64,000 nucleotides of DNA from Liolophura sinensis (taxonomy: Eukaryota > Mollusca > Polyplacophora > Chitonida > Chitonidae). The translations under genes and the position numbers were made by a program. This document shows positions 8,633 through 23,929 of this stretch, piece after piece; the first letter of the stretch is position 1, and each line of letters begins with the position of its first letter. The DNA is taken from the NCBI RefSeq assembly GCF_032854445.1, contig NC_088300.1, forward strand, positions 69,786,984 to 69,850,983, read 5' to 3'. The notes below the pieces were generated by a model. That model ran no database searches. It was not told where the DNA came from and worked only from the letters and a program-made list of their open reading frames with translations.

Positions 8633-10518
8633 GCGTGAAAGTCAGCCATTTCTTATGTTTAAAGGTGGATGTTGACCTCATTCAGTTTAAAAATACATCT
8701 GTTTTGTTTTTTACCTGGAATTTCTACTGATTTGTGTACATATGATCTTTTTGAAATCCTCTCATCTTTGTTTTCTTTCTTTACATATTATCCCAGTGCT
8801 GTCGTTTGTGTACGAATCAAATATATGTGCGCCAATAAATGATCCACGTTGAATATTATCTCAGTTTTCTTCCTAGTTTCTGCCATGATGTGGCGTGCCC
8901 TATGTGCATGATAACATGACTGTTACATCGTAAACATAAACCTTGAAAAGTTGCGCATGAAACGTAACATTACACAAAGGAAACATTCGAAACTGATATC
9001 TAGTGCTGTTGACTTAAACCCTTATTGTACAAACAGGACTGCCATGCCCGGAGCCCAACCCCAAGCTTACTTTAAGTGGCAGTTGTACATAGTGCTTGAA
9101 AGGTACGAGTAACGCTTGACACTCATAATGAAAATTATTGCTTGATGAAACAACATGAGATTCTCACGCAGTCGAGTACCAATGATTATGCACAGCATGT
9201 GGTACAGTTTCCACACCATTTCGCCTCGCACAACAGGTAGCAGGTTCGCTTCCGTTTTGAACAAAATTTAGCGCTTGATCTGTGTCCACATCTGAATTTA
9301 GAAGGATGGAGAGAAAATCCTGCGATTTAAAGTACACCGAGAATTTGTATATGCTGACGTTTCCGAGAACCTATCAAAAGCCATGTGTGGAGTAGTTCCC
9401 TTTCTCAAACGTTGGTCTCCCTTAATATGGAAGACGAGTTTAAGCAGAATGTTGACACTCAAGCTGAAATATTTGAAACAAGTGTAAAATTCAAATGCAT
9501 CCATGCATGTGATAAGGCAATTACGGATATGAACTGATCTCCTTTGTAAACGACATATTCCCAATATGCTGTATCCTGTGCCAACAATTTACTTCTTGTA
9601 GAAAAGCAACAATGTGCACGCGAGATATAATACAAACGTACTATGTGCACTGTCACCATACACGAAACCTAATGAAAAGTGTAAATAGGTCGCTAAGGTA
9701 AACACAACGTACACATATGTATTGTGGAAGAAGTGTACCATGCAAGTGGTGAAAATTATGTCTGACAAGGTTTCTTTCATCGAAAAATGGTGTGTGCAGC
9801 CAACATCTCTCCAACTCGCTTCTTGCTGACAAACTAAATTGTCTCCCACCGTTTTGGTGTATGTATATGTATATGGTAGACTTCCCACTGGAAAGAAGTG
9901 ACAGTGACAAACTATGTTGAGTGAAATGCAAATTTCAACGCATTCTACTTAAACAAATGACGCGTGTAGCTGTACGATTAGGGGAAAATAGACTTACCGA
10001 GGTAAAAAATATTTAATTTGTACACCGTGAACAATGTTATCTTTCTGACAGCGGCGTCTTGTACTGACAATGAGTGCCTTATACAAAGCCCTTTACATTT
10101 CCAGGCCCATATACAGCCTAGTTCATTCTGCCGTCTTTAAAGAAGCTGACTATGATTCCTTCTCACCTCCGGCGGCCTTTTGTTTACGTGGTATCTTCCA
10201 CACGACCTACAGATAACAACACCAGCGGCATGGAGTGAAGCTGAGAGCTGAGTAAAGAACATCACGACTAATCCTATATTGCTTAACTGGATTATCGGAA
10301 AGTGAATAGAGCTCATAGATTAACTCATATTTCTGCAGACTGTCTCTTTCAAACAGTCTGGAGATGACATGAATTTCTGTTGGCCGTTGAAATACAACTC
10401 CAGCTAGGTTTAACGACGGGGGAACTTTTCCCCAGCGAGATATATATACCAGAATTTAGTCCACTCAACCTAAGTCCCAGTATTTACTGAAGCCAACAGT
10501 TCAACAAACATATCTATC

Positions 10519-11986
10519 ATGGCATCTTTACTTGCTAAGAAACTTTTTGATGACGACTCCTTCAATTTCCGCAGCCCACTTAAGCAATGTGATGATGCAG
10601 AGGAAGACAATAGCTTTTCCCCAATGATGGATTATTTTTCAACCAAGGGAAGCTCGTCCTTTGTGGCAGAAGACGAAGATTCCAGAGATAGTGGGATAGG
10701 CCTCGACGACAGTTTTAGCAACGATGACTGTCCGCTTTCCCTTCCTAGCAGACCTTTTGTACAGCTAAATAAGGTAACAATCACCTATTTTCTTCACCTC
10801 ATTTCCCAGTTACTTTACTACCTTATTCATTTTTAGTAGTCAGTTCCAGCATTTTCTGTAAAATCATTTTGGATAACAGTATTCATTGCATGATTTTCCA
10901 GTACACTGTAGCAATAAATCATAACATTTTTTACGCCGCAGGTGTGCGAAGAAGGGAAAATCCACAGCCAAAACATTCGAAAGCGAAGCCGTTCTCAAAG
11001 CGACCAGGATGATTCACCTGTGCAGAAGAGAAAGAGACCCGACGCCATTCCCGAGCCAAGCAAATGTCCACTCAGGCTGTCCAATCTCCATTCGGAACAT
11101 GAAATTAAAACTGCCCTAGACAGAGGTAATTATCAAATCTCAGCTGAATTTTACTCATATATTTATAATAAACATTACAACCGCCAGTAAGCCTAAATGA
11201 AATCTGTCTAGTATATTTGTAAACGTATGCACGTTCATTTCTCCTCGGCAGTGTCGGAAAATCCAGACCTGATCAGTGACGGCAGCGTGGCCTGCTGTCT
11301 GCCAACTGTTCCAGGCAAGCATCAAGATCTCAAGTCCATCACGCCGGAAACTTTGGCGCGGCTTCAAAAGCACGAGTTTGATGACATAGTAGACGAATTC
11401 CTCATTGTGGACTGCAGATATCCCTATGAGTTTCAAGGCGGCCACATCAAAGGAGCTGTCAACTATTACACCAAGGACAGTATTGTGGAAAACCTTATTT
11501 CCAAACCAGTCATTACCAGGAGTAGTGCAACGAAAAGAAGCATTCTAATATTTCACTGTGAATTTTCATCCCAAAGAGGTCCAAAAATGTCTCGATTTTT
11601 AAGGAGCCAAGACAGACAGATGAACAAGGATCGATATCCGCAGCTGTGTTATCCTGAGATTTACTTACTTCACGGCGGATACAAAAACTTCTTTGAGAAA
11701 GAAAAGGTAGGCGCATAAGCATTTTGTTGATATAGGCTTTTGGTAACCAGCAAGACTATATGCAAAAGTAATCACCAGAAACTTTGAGTGCGTGTACTTG
11801 GTATTATGCACAGGCACAATTCAGTGATGTTGTTTATTTTTTTCTTTCTAGGAGCTCTGCACGCCACAGACCTATCTGCCGATGCACCATGAAGATTTCA
11901 AGAAGGACATGCGAACATTTCGTTGCCAGTCTAAGAGCTGGGCTGGGGAAAAGAAGAGTCGTTCAGCGTTGAGATTATTCCTTTAG
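10519..11986 (+). CDS. cdc25: Copy 4: CDC25-type phosphatase, Y161C variant
   Basis: Exons: 10519-10773, 10942-11125, 11252-11706, 11852-11986. All splice sites and the frame are intact. Tyr161, just before the [14 protein letters not shown] segment at the N-terminal edge of the catalytic domain, is Cys (gcc tgc tgt), giving two adjacent cysteines. The only other copy with this change is copy 8, which also shares several silent and intronic markers, so copies 4 and 8 are recent duplicates. The catalytic Cys249/Arg255 loop is unchanged. TATA box at 10441-10448; AATAAA at 12188-12193. Confidence 0.92.
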
Positions 11987-13872
11987 GCGTGAAAGTCAGC
12001 CATTTCTTATGTTTAAAGGTGGATGTTGACCTCATTCAGTTTAAAAATACATCTGTTTTGTTTTTTACCTGGAATTTCTACTGATTTGTGTACATATGAT
12101 CTTTTTGAAATCCTCTCATCTTTGTTTTCTTTCTTTACATATTATCCCAGTGCTGTCGTTTGTGTACGAATCAAATATATGTGCGCCAATAAATGATCCA
12201 CGTTGAATATTATCTCAGTTTTCTTCCTAGTTTCTGCCATGATGTGGCGTGCCCTATGTGCAAGATAACATGACTGTTACATCGTAAACATAAACCTTGA
12301 AAAGTTGCGCATGAAACGTAACATTACACAAAGGAAACATTCGAAACTGATATCTAGTGCTGTTGACTTAAACCCTTATTGTACAAACAGGACTGCCATG
12401 CCCGGAGCCCAACCCCAAGCTTACTTTAAGTGGCAGTTGTACATAGTGCTTGAAAGGTACGAGTAACGCTTGACACTCATAATGAAAATTATTGCTTGAT
12501 GAAACAACATGAGATTCTCACGCAGTCGAGTACCAATGATTATGCACAGCATGTGGTACAGTTTCCACACCATTTCGCCTCGCACAACAGGTAGCAGGTT
12601 CGCTTCCGTTTTGAACAAAATTTAGCGCTTGATCTGTGTCCACATCTGAATTTAGAAGGATGGAGAGAAAATCCTGCGATTTAAAGTACACCGAGAATTT
12701 GTATATGCTGACGTTTCCGAGAACCTATCAAAAGCCATGTGTGGAGTAGTTCCCTTTCTCAAACGTTGGTCTCCCTTAATATGGAAGACGAGTTTAAGCA
12801 GAATGTTGACACTCAAGCTGAAATATTTGAAACAAGTGTAAAATTCAAATGCATCCATGCATGTGATAAGGCAATTACGGATATGAACTGATCTCCTTTG
12901 TAAACGACATATTCCCAATATGCTGTATCCTGTGCCAACAATTTACTTCTTGTAGAAAAGCAACAATGTGCACGCGAGATATAATACAAACGTACTATGT
13001 GCACTGTCACCATACACGAAACCTAATGAAAAGTGTAAATAGGTCGCTAAGGTAAACACAACGTACACATATGTATTGTGGAAGAAGTGTACCATGCAAG
13101 TGGTGAAAATTATGTCTGACAAGGTTTCTTTCATCGAAAAATGGTGTGTGCAGCCAACATCTCTCCAACTCGCTTCTTGCTGACAAACTAAATTGTCTCC
13201 CACCGTTTTGGTGTATGTATATGTATATGGTAGACTTCCCACTGGAAAGAAGTGACAGTGACAAACTATGTTGAGTGAAATGCAAATTTCAACGCATTCT
13301 ACTTAAACAAATGACGCGTGTAGCTGTACGATTAGGGGAAAATAGACTTACCGAGGTAAAAAATATTTAATTTGTACACCGTGAACAATGTTATCTTTCT
13401 GACAGCGGCGTCTTGTACTGACAATGAGTGCCTTATACAAAGCCCTTTACATTTCCAGGCCCATATACAGCCTAGTTCATTCTGCCGTCTTTAAAGAAGC
13501 TGACTATGATTCCTTCTCACCTCCGGCGGCCTTTTGTTTACGTGGTATCTTCCACACGACCTACAGATAACAACACCAGCGGCATGGAGTGAAGCTGAGA
13601 GCTGAGTAAAGAACATCACGACTAATCCTATATTGCTTAACTGGATTATCGGAAAGTGAATAGAGCTCATAGATTAACTCATATTTCTGCAGACTGTCTC
13701 TTTCAAACAATCTGGAGATGACATGAATTTCTGTTGGCCGTTGAAATACAACTCCAGCTAGGTTTAACGACGGGGGAACTTTTCCCCAGCGAGATATATA
13801 TACCAGAATTTAGTCCACTCAACCTAAGTCCCAGTATTTACTGAAGCCAACAGTTCAACAAACATATCTATC

Positions 13873-15340
13873 ATGGCATCTTTACTTGCTAAGAAACTTT
13901 TTGATGACGACTCCTTCAATTTCCGCAGCCCACTTAAGCAATGTGATGATGCAGAGGAAGACAATAGCTTTTCCCCAATGATGGATTATTTTTCAACCAA
14001 GGGAAGCTCGTCCTTTGTGGCAGAAGACGAAGATTCCAGAGATAGTGGGATAGGCCTCGACGACAGTTTTAGCAACGATGACTGTCCGCTTTCCCTTCCT
14101 AGCAGACCTTTTGTACAGCTAAATAAGGTAACAATCACCTATTTTCTTCACCTCATTTCCCAGTTACTTTACTACCTTATTCATTTTTAGTAGTCAGTTC
14201 CAGCATTTTCTGTAAAATCATTTTGGATAACAGTATTCATTGCATGATTTTCCAGTACACTGTAGCAATAAATCATAACATTTTTTACGCCGCAGGTGTG
14301 CGAAGAAGGGAAAATCCACAGCCAAAACATTCGAAAGCGAAGCCGTTCTCAAAGCGACCAGGATGATTCACCTGTGCAGAAGAGAAAGAGACCCGACGCC
14401 ATTCCCGAGCCAAGCAAATGTCCACTCAGGCTGTCCAATCTCCATTCGGAACATGAAATTAAAACTGCCCTAGACAGAGGTAATTATCAAATCTCAGCTG
14501 AATTTTACTCATATATTTATAATAAACATTACAACCGCCAGTAAGCCTAAATGAAATCTGTCTAGTATATTTGTAAACGTATGCACGTTCATTTCTCCTC
14601 GGCAGTGTCGGAAAATCCAGACCTGATCAGTGACGGCAGCGTGGCCTACTGTCTGCCAACTGTTCCAGGCAAGCATCAAGATCTCAAGTCCATCACGCCG
14701 GAAACTTTGGCGCGGCTTCAAAAGCACGAGTTTGATGACATAGTAGACGAATTCCTCATTGTGGACTGCAGATATCCCTATGAGTTTCAAGGCGGCCACA
14801 TCAAAGGAGCTGTCAACTATTACACCAAGGACAGTATTGTGGAAAACCTTATTTCCAAACCAGTCATTACCAGGAGTAGTGCAACGAAAAGAAGCATTCT
14901 AATATTTCACTGTGAATTTTCATCCCAAAGAGGTCCAAAAATGTCTCGATTTTTAAGGAGCCAAGACAGACAGATGAACAAGGATCGATATCCGCAGCTG
15001 TGTTATCCCGAGATTTACTTACTTCACGGCGGATACAAAAACTTCTTTGAGAAAGAAAAGGTAGGCGCATAAGCATTTTGTTGATATAGGCTTTTGGTAA
15101 CCAGCAAGACTATATGCAAAAGTAATCACCAGAAACTTTGAGTGCGTGTACTTGGTATTATGCACAGGCACAATTCAGTGATGTTGTTTATTTTTTTCTT
15201 TCTAGGAGCTCTGCACGCCACAGACCTATCTGCCGATGCACCATGAAGATTTCAAGAAGGACATGCGAACATTTCGTTGCCAGTCTAAGAGCTGGGCTGG
15301 GGAAAAGAAGAGTCGTTCTGCGTTGAGATTATTCCTTTAG
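13873..15340 (+). CDS. cdc25: Copy 5: CDC25-type phosphatase, consensus protein
   Basis: Exons: 13873-14127, 14296-14479, 14606-15060, 15206-15340. The product is the consensus 342-residue protein. At DNA level it belongs to a subgroup with copies 6 and 9: ccc in the YPEI codon, gagtGCgtg in intron 3, cattcAAttt in the 3' UTR and cagTatgtgg in the spacer. Copy 6, immediately downstream, looks like a tandem duplicate of this copy that later lost five bases. TATA box at 13795-13802; AATAAA at 15542-15547. Confidence 0.93.
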
Positions 15341-17226
15341 GCGTGAAAGTCAGCCATTTCTTATGTTTAAAGGTGGATGTTGACCTCATTCAATTTAAAA
15401 ATACATCTGTTTTGTTTTTTACCTGGAATTTCTACTGATTTGTGTACATATGATCTTTTTGAAATCCTCTCATCTTTGTTTTCTTTCTTTACATATTATC
15501 CCAGTGCTGTCGTTTGTGTACGAATCAAATATATGTGCGCCAATAAATGATCCACGTTGAATATTATCTCAGTTTTCTTCCTAGTTTCTGCCATGATGTG
15601 GCGTGCCCTATGTGCATGATAACATGACTGTTACATCGTAAACATAAACCTTGAAAAGTTGCGCATGAAACGTAACATTACACAAAGGAAACATTCGAAA
15701 CTGATATCTAGTGCTGTTGACTTAAACCCTTATTGTACAAACAGGACTGCCATGCCCGGAGCCCAACCCCAAGCTTACTTTAAGTGGCAGTTGTACATAG
15801 TGCTTGAAAGGTACGAGTAACGCTTGACACTCATAATGAAAATTATTGCTTGATGAAACAACATGAGATTCTCACGCAGTCGAGTACCAATGATTATGCA
15901 CAGTATGTGGTACAGTTTCCACACCATTTCGCCTCGCACAACAGGTAGCAGGTTCGCTTCCGTTTTGAACAAAATTTAGCGCTTGATCTGTGTCCACATC
16001 TGAATTTAGAAGGATGGAGAGAAAATCCTGCGATTTAAAGTACACCGAGAATTTGTATATGCTGACGTTTCCGAGAACCTATCAAAAGCCATGTGTGGAG
16101 TAGTTCCCTTTCTCAAACGTTGGTCTCCCTTAATATGGAAGACGAGTTTAAGCAGAATGTTGACACTCAAGCTGAAATATTTGAAACAAGTGTAAAATTC
16201 AAATGCATCCATGCATGTGATAAGGCAATTACGGATATGAACTGATCTCCTTTGTAAACGACATATTCCCAATATGCTGTATCCTGTGCCAACAATTTAC
16301 TTCTTGTAGAAAAGCAACAATGTGCACGCGAGATATAATACAAACGTACTATGTGCACTGTCACCATACACGAAACCTAATGAAAAGTGTAAATAGGTCG
16401 CTAAGGTAAACACAACGTACACATATGTATTGTGGAAGAAGTGTACCATGCAAGTGGTGAAAATTATGTCTGACAAGGTTTCTTTCATCGAAAAATGGTG
16501 TGTGCAGCCAACATCTCTCCAACTCGCTTCTTGCTGACAAACTAAATTGTCTCCCACCGTTTTGGTGTATGTATATGTATATGGTAGACTTCCCACTGGA
16601 AAGAAGTGACAGTGACAAACTATGTTGAGTGAAATGCAAATTTCAACGCATTCTACTTAAACAAATGACGCGTGTAGCTGTACGATTAGGGGAAAATAGA
16701 CTTACCGAGGTAAAAAATATTTAATTTGTACACCGTGAACAATGTTATCTTTCTGACAGCGGCGTCTTGTACTGACAATGAGTGCCTTATACAAAGCCCT
16801 TTACATTTCCAGGCCCATATACAGCCTAGTTCATTCTGCCGTCTTTAAAGAAGCTGACTATGATTCCTTCTCACCTCCGGCGGCCTTTTGTTTACGTGGT
16901 ATCTTCCACACGACCTACAGATAACAACACCAGCGGCATGGAGTGAAGCTGAGAGCTGAGTAAAGAACATCACGACTAATCCTATATTGCTTAACTGGAT
17001 TATCGGAAAGTGAATAGAGCTCATAGATTAACTCATATTTCTGCAGACTGTCTCTTTCAAACAATCTGGAGATGACATGAATTTCTGTTGGCCGTTGAAA
17101 TACAACTCCAGCTAGGTTTAACGACGGGGGAACTTTTCCCCAGCGAGATATATATACCAGAATTTAGTCCACTCAACCTAAGTCCCAGTATTTACTGAAG
17201 CCAACAGTTCAACAAACATATCTATC

Positions 17227-18689
17227 ATGGCATCTTTACTTGCTAAGAAACTTTTTGATGACGACTCCTTCAATTTCCGCAGCCCACTTAAGCAATGTGA
17301 TGATGCAGAGGAAGACAATAGCTTTTCCCCAATGATGGATTATTTTTCAACCAAGGGAAGCTCGTCCTTTGTGGCAGAAGACGAAGATTCCAGAGATAGT
17401 GGGATAGGCCTCGACGACAGTTTTAGCAACGATGACTGTCCGCTTTCCCTTCCTAGCAGACCTTTTGTACAGCTAAATAAGGTAACAATCACCTATTTTC
17501 TTCACCTCATTTCCCAGTTACTTTACTACCTTATTCATTTTTAGTAGTCAGTTCCAGCATTTTCTGTAAAATCATTTTGGATAACAGTATTCATTGCATG
17601 ATTTTCCAGTACACTGTAGCAATAAATCATAACATTTTTTACGCCGCAGGTGTGCGAAGAAGGGAAAATCCACAGCCAAAACATTCGAAAGCGAAGCCGT
17701 TCTCAAAGCGACCAGGATGATTCACCTGTGCAGAAGAGAAAGAGACCCGACGCCATTCCCGAGCCAAGCAAATGTCCACTCAGGCTGTCCAATCTCCATT
17801 CGGAACATGAAATTAAAACTGCCCTAGACAGAGGTAATTATCAAATCTCAGCTGAATTTTACTCATATATTTATAATAAACATTACAACCGCCAGTAAGC
17901 CTAAATGAAATCTGTCTAGTATATTTGTAAACGTATGCACGTTCATTTCTCCTCGGCAGTGTCGGAAAATCCAGACCTGATCAGTGACGGCAGCGTGGCC
18001 TACTGTCTGCCAACTGTTCCAGGCAAGCATCAAGATCTCAAGTCCATCACGCCGGAAACTTTGGCGCGGCTTCAAAAGCACGAGTTTGATGACATAGTAG
18101 ACGAATTCCTCATTGTGGACTGCAGATATCCCTATGAGTTTCAAGGCGGCCACATCAAAGGAGCTGTCAACTATTACACCAAGGACAGTATTGTGGAAAA
18201 TTTCCAAACCAGTCATTACCAGGAGTAGTGCAACGAAAAGAAGCATTCTAATATTTCACTGTGAATTTTCATCCCAAAGAGGTCCAAAAATGTCTCGATT
18301 TTTAAGGAGCCAAGACAGACAGATGAACAAGGATCGATATCCGCAGCTGTGTTATCCCGAGATTTACTTACTTCACGGCGGATACAAAAACTTCTTTGAG
18401 AAAGAAAAGGTAGGCGCATAAGCATTTTGTTGATATAGGCTTTTGGTAACCAGCAAGACTATATGCAAAAGTAATCACCAGAAACTTTGAGTGCGTGTAC
18501 TTGGTATTATGCACAGGCACAATTCAGTGATGTTGTTTATTTTTTTCTTTCTAGGAGCTCTGCACGCCACAGACCTATCTGCCGATGCACCATGAAGATT
18601 TCAAGAAGGACATGCGAACATTTCGTTGCCAGTCTAAGAGCTGGGCTGGGGAAAAGAAGAGTCGTTCTGCGTTGAGATTATTCCTTTAG
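17227..18689 (+). pseudogene. cdc25: Copy 6: CDC25 copy broken by a 5-bp deletion
   Basis: Exons: 17227-17481, 17650-17833, 17960-18409, 18555-18689. Exon 3 lacks five bases at about 18201 (gtggaaaatttcc instead of gtggaaaaccttatttcc). This shifts the frame after Asn227 and ends translation at a stop at 18226-18228, before the catalytic Cys249. Promoter, splice sites and poly(A) signal (18891-18896) are intact, so it could still be transcribed. A translated product would carry only the degron, the NLS-like region and the front half of the domain. The deletion also accounts for the 3,349-bp spacing to the next copy. Confidence 0.92.
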
Positions 18690-20575
18690 GCGTGAAAGTC
18701 AGCCATTTCTTATGTTTAAAGGTGGATGTTGACCTCATTCAATTTAAAAATACATCTGTTTTGTTTTTTACCTGGAATTTCTACTGATTTGTGTACATAT
18801 GATCTTTTTGAAATCCTCTCATCTTTGTTTTCTTTCTTTACATATTATCCCAGTGCTGTCGTTTGTGTACGAATCAAATATATGTGCGCCAATAAATGAT
18901 CCACGTTGAATATTATCTCAGTTTTCTTCCTAGTTTCTGCCATGATGTGGCGTGCCCTATGTGCATGATAACATGACTGTTACATCGTAAACATAAACCT
19001 TGAAAAGTTGCGCATGAAACGTAACATTACACAAAGGAAACATTCGAAACTGATATCTAGTGCTGTTGACTTAAACCCTTATTGTACAAACAGGACTGCC
19101 ATGCCCGGAGCCCAACCCCAAGCTTACTTTAAGTGGCAGTTGTACATAGTGCTTGAAAGGTACGAGTAACGCTTGACACTCATAATGAAAATTATTGCTT
19201 GATGAAACAACATGAGATTCTCACGCAGTCGAGTACCAATGATTATGCACAGTATGTGGTACAGTTTCCACACCATTTCGCCTCGCACAACAGGTAGCAG
19301 GTTCGCTTCCGTTTTGAACAAAATTTAGCGCTTGATCTGTGTCCACATCTGAATTTAGAAGGATGGAGAGAAAATCCTGCGATTTAAAGTACACCGAGAA
19401 TTTGTATATGCTGACGTTTCCGAGAACCTATCAAAAGCCATGTGTGGAGTAGTTCCCTTTCTCAAACGTTGGTCTCCCTTAATATGGAAGACGAGTTTAA
19501 GCAGAATGTTGACACTCAAGCTGAAATATTTGAAACAAGTGTAAAATTCAAATGCATCCATGCATGTGATAAGGCAATTACGGATATGAACTGATCTCCT
19601 TTGTAAACGACATATTCCCAATATGCTGTATCCTGTGCCAACAATTTACTTCTTGTAGAAAAGCAACAATGTGCACGCGAGATATAATACAAACGTACTA
19701 TGTGCACTGTCACCATACACGAAACCTAATGAAAAGTGTAAATAGGTCGCTAAGGTAAACACAACGTACACATATGTATTGTGGAAGAAGTGTACCATGC
19801 AAGTGGTGAAAATTATGTCTGACAAGGTTTCTTTCATCGAAAAATGGTGTGTGCAGCCAACATCTCTCCAACTCGCTTCTTGCTGACAAACTAAATTGTC
19901 TCCCACCGTTTTGGTGTATGTATATGTATATGGTAGACTTCCCACTGGAAAGAAGTGACAGTGACAAACTATGTTGAGTGAAATGCAAATTTCAACGCAT
20001 TCTACTTAAACAAATGACGCGTGTAGCTGTACGATTAGGGGAAAATAGACTTACCGAGGTAAAAAATATTTAATTTGTACACCGTGAACAATGTTATCTT
20101 TCTGACAGCGGCGTCTTGTACTGACAATGAGTGCCTTATACAAAGCCCTTTACATTTCCAGGCCCATATACAGCCTAGTTCATTCTGCCGTCTTTAAAGA
20201 AGCTGACTATGATTCCTTCTCACCTCCGGCGGCCTTTTGTTTACGTGGTATCTTCCACACGACCTACAGATAACAACACCAGCGGCATGGAGTGAAGCTG
20301 AGAGCTGAGTAAAGAACATCACGACTAATCCTATATTGCTTAACTGGATTATCGGAAAGTGAATAGAGCTCATAGATTAACTCATATTTCTGCAGACTGT
20401 CTCTTTCAAACAGTCTGGAGATGACATGAATTTCTGTTGGCCGTTGAAATACAACTCCAGCTAGGTTTAACGACGGGGGAACTTTTCCCCAGCGAGATAT
20501 ATATACCAGAATTTAGTCCACTCAACCTAAGTCCCAGTATTTACTGAAGCCAACAGTTCAACAAACATATCTATC

Positions 20576-22043
20576 ATGGCATCTTTACTTGCTAAGAAAC
20601 TTTTTGATGACGACTCCTTCAATTTCCGCAGCCCACTTAAGCAATGTGATGATGCAGAGGAAGACAATAGCTTTTCCCCAATGATGGATTATTTTTCAAC
20701 CAAGGGAAGCTCGTCCTTTGTGGCAGAAGACGAAGATTCCAGAGATAGTGGGATAGGCCTCGACGACAGTTTTAGCAACGATGACTGTCCGCTTTCCCTT
20801 CCTAGCAGACCTTTTGTACAGCTAAATAAGGTAACAATCACCTATTTTCTTCACCTCATTTCCCAGTTACTTTACTACCTTATTCATTTTTAGTAGTCAG
20901 TTCCAGCATTTTCTGTAAAATCATTTTGGATAACAGTATTCATTGCATGATTTTCCAGTACACTGTAGCAATAAATCATAACATTTTTTACGCCGCAGGT
21001 GTGCGAAGAAGGGAAAATCCACAGCCAAAACATTCGAAAGCGAAGCCGTTCTCAAAGCGACCAGGATGATTCACCTGTGCAGAAGAGAAAGAGACCCGAC
21101 GCCATTCCCGAGCCAAGCAAATGTCCACTCAGGCTGTCCAATCTCCATTCGGAACATGAAATTAAAACTGCCCTAGACAGAGGTAATTATCAAATCTCAG
21201 CTGAATTTTACTCATATATTTATAATAAACATTACAACCGCCAGTAAGCCTAAATGAAATCTGTCTAGTATATTTGTAAACGTATGCACGTTCATTTCTC
21301 CTCGGCAGTGTCGGAAAATCCAGACCTGATCAGTGACGGCAGCGTGGCCTACTGTCTGCCAACTGTTCCAGGCAAGCATCAAGATCTCAAGTCCATCACG
21401 CCGGAAACTTTGGCGCGGCTTCAAAAGCACGAGTTTGATGACATAGTAGACGAATTCCTCATTGTGGACTGCAGATATCCCTATGAGTTTCAAGGCGGCC
21501 ACATCAAAGGAGCTGTCAACTATTACACCAAGGACAGTATTGTGGAAAACCTTATTTCCAAACCAGTCATTACCAGGAGTAGTGCAACGAAAAGAAGCAT
21601 TCTAATATTTCACTGTGAATTTTCATCCCAAAGAGGTCCAAAAATGTCTCGATTTTTAAGGAGCCAAGACAGACAGATGAACAAGGATCGATATCCGCAG
21701 CTGTGTTATCCTGAGATTTACTTACTTCACGGCGGATACAAAAACTTCTTTGAGAAAGAAAAGGTAGGCGCATAAGCATTTTGTTGATATAGGCTTTTGG
21801 TAACCAGCAAGACTATATGCAAAAGTAATCACCAGAAACTTTGAGTCCGTGTACTTGGTATTATGCACAGGCACAATTCAGTGATGTTGTTTATTTTTTT
21901 CTTTCTAGGAGCTCTGCACGCCACAGACCTATCTGCCGATGCACCATGAAGATTTCAAGAAGGACATGCGAACATTTCGTTGCCAGTCTAAGAGCTGGGC
22001 TGGGGAAAAGAAGAGTCGTTCAGCGTTGAGATTATTCCTTTAG
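20576..22043 (+). CDS. cdc25: Copy 7: CDC25-type phosphatase, consensus protein
   Basis: Exons: 20576-20830, 20999-21182, 21309-21763, 21909-22043. It encodes the consensus protein. Downstream, at 22645-22654, its spacer reads aggtaAcagg, a change shared only with copy 10, and exon 4 uses tcA for Ser336. It therefore pairs with copy 10 in the same way that copy 8 pairs with copy 4. TATA box at 20498-20505; AATAAA at 22245-22250. Confidence 0.93.
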
Positions 22044-23929
22044 GCGTGAAAGTCAGCCATTTCTTATGTTTAAAGGTGGATGTTGACCTCATTCAGTTTA
22101 AAAATACATCTGTTTTGTTTTTTACCTGGAATTTCTACTGATTTGTGTACATATGATCTTTTTGAAATCCTCTCATCTTTGTTTTCTTTCTTTACATATT
22201 ATCCCAGTGCTGTCGTTTGTGTACGAATCAAATATATGTGCGCCAATAAATGATCCACGTTGAATATTATCTCAGTTTTCTTCCTAGTTTCTGCCATGAT
22301 GTGGCGTGCCCTATGTGCAAGATAACATGACTGTTACATCGTAAACATAAACCTTGAAAAGTTGCGCATGAAACGTAACATTACACAAAGGAAACATTCG
22401 AAACTGATATCTAGTGCTGTTGACTTAAACCCTTATTGTACAAACAGGACTGCCATGCCCGGAGCCCAACCCCAAGCTTACTTTAAGTGGCAGTTGTACA
22501 TAGTGCTTGAAAGGTACGAGTAACGCTTGACACTCATAATGAAAATTATTGCTTGATGAAACAACATGAGATTCTCACGCAGTCGAGTACCAATGATTAT
22601 GCACAGCATGTGGTACAGTTTCCACACCATTTCGCCTCGCACAACAGGTAACAGGTTCGCTTCCGTTTTGAACAAAATTTAGCGCTTGATCTGTGTCCAC
22701 ATCTGAATTTAGAAGGATGGAGAGAAAATCCTGCGATTTAAAGTACACCGAGAATTTGTATATGCTGACGTTTCCGAGAACCTATCAAAAGCCATGTGTG
22801 GAGTAGTTCCCTTTCTCAAACGTTGGTCTCCCTTAATATGGAAGACGAGTTTAAGCAGAATGTTGACACTCAAGCTGAAATATTTGAAACAAGTGTAAAA
22901 TTCAAATGCATCCATGCATGTGATAAGGCAATTACGGATATGAACTGATCTCCTTTGTAAACGACATATTCCCAATATGCTGTATCCTGTGCCAACAATT
23001 TACTTCTTGTAGAAAAGCAACAATGTGCACGCGAGATATAATACAAACGTACTATGTGCACTGTCACCATACACGAAACCTAATGAAAAGTGTAAATAGG
23101 TCGCTAAGGTAAACACAACGTACACATATGTATTGTGGAAGAAGTGTACCATGCAAGTGGTGAAAATTATGTCTGACAAGGTTTCTTTCATCGAAAAATG
23201 GTGTGTGCAGCCAACATCTCTCCAACTCGCTTCTTGCTGACAAACTAAATTGTCTCCCACCGTTTTGGTGTATGTATATGTATATGGTAGACTTCCCACT
23301 GGAAAGAAGTGACAGTGACAAACTATGTTGAGTGAAATGCAAATTTCAACGCATTCTACTTAAACAAATGACGCGTGTAGCTGTACGATTAGGGGAAAAT
23401 AGACTTACCGAGGTAAAAAATATTTAATTTGTACACCGTGAACAATGTTATCTTTCTGACAGCGGCGTCTTGTACTGACAATGAGTGCCTTATACAAAGC
23501 CCTTTACATTTCCAGGCCCATATACAGCCTAGTTCATTCTGCCGTCTTTAAAGAAGCTGACTATGATTCCTTCTCACCTCCGGCGGCCTTTTGTTTACGT
23601 GGTATCTTCCACACGACCTACAGATAACAACACCAGCGGCATGGAGTGAAGCTGAGAGCTGAGTAAAGAACATCACGACTAATCCTATATTGCTTAACTG
23701 GATTATCGGAAAGTGAATAGAGCTCATAGATTAACTCATATTTCTGCAGACTGTCTCTTTCAAACAGTCTGGAGATGACATGAATTTCTGTTGGCCGTTG
23801 AAATACAACTCCAGCTAGGTTTAACGACGGGGGAACTTTTCCCCAGCGAGATATATATACCAGAATTTAGTCCACTCAACCTAAGTCCCAGTATTTACTG
23901 AAGCCAACAGTTCAACAAACATATCTATC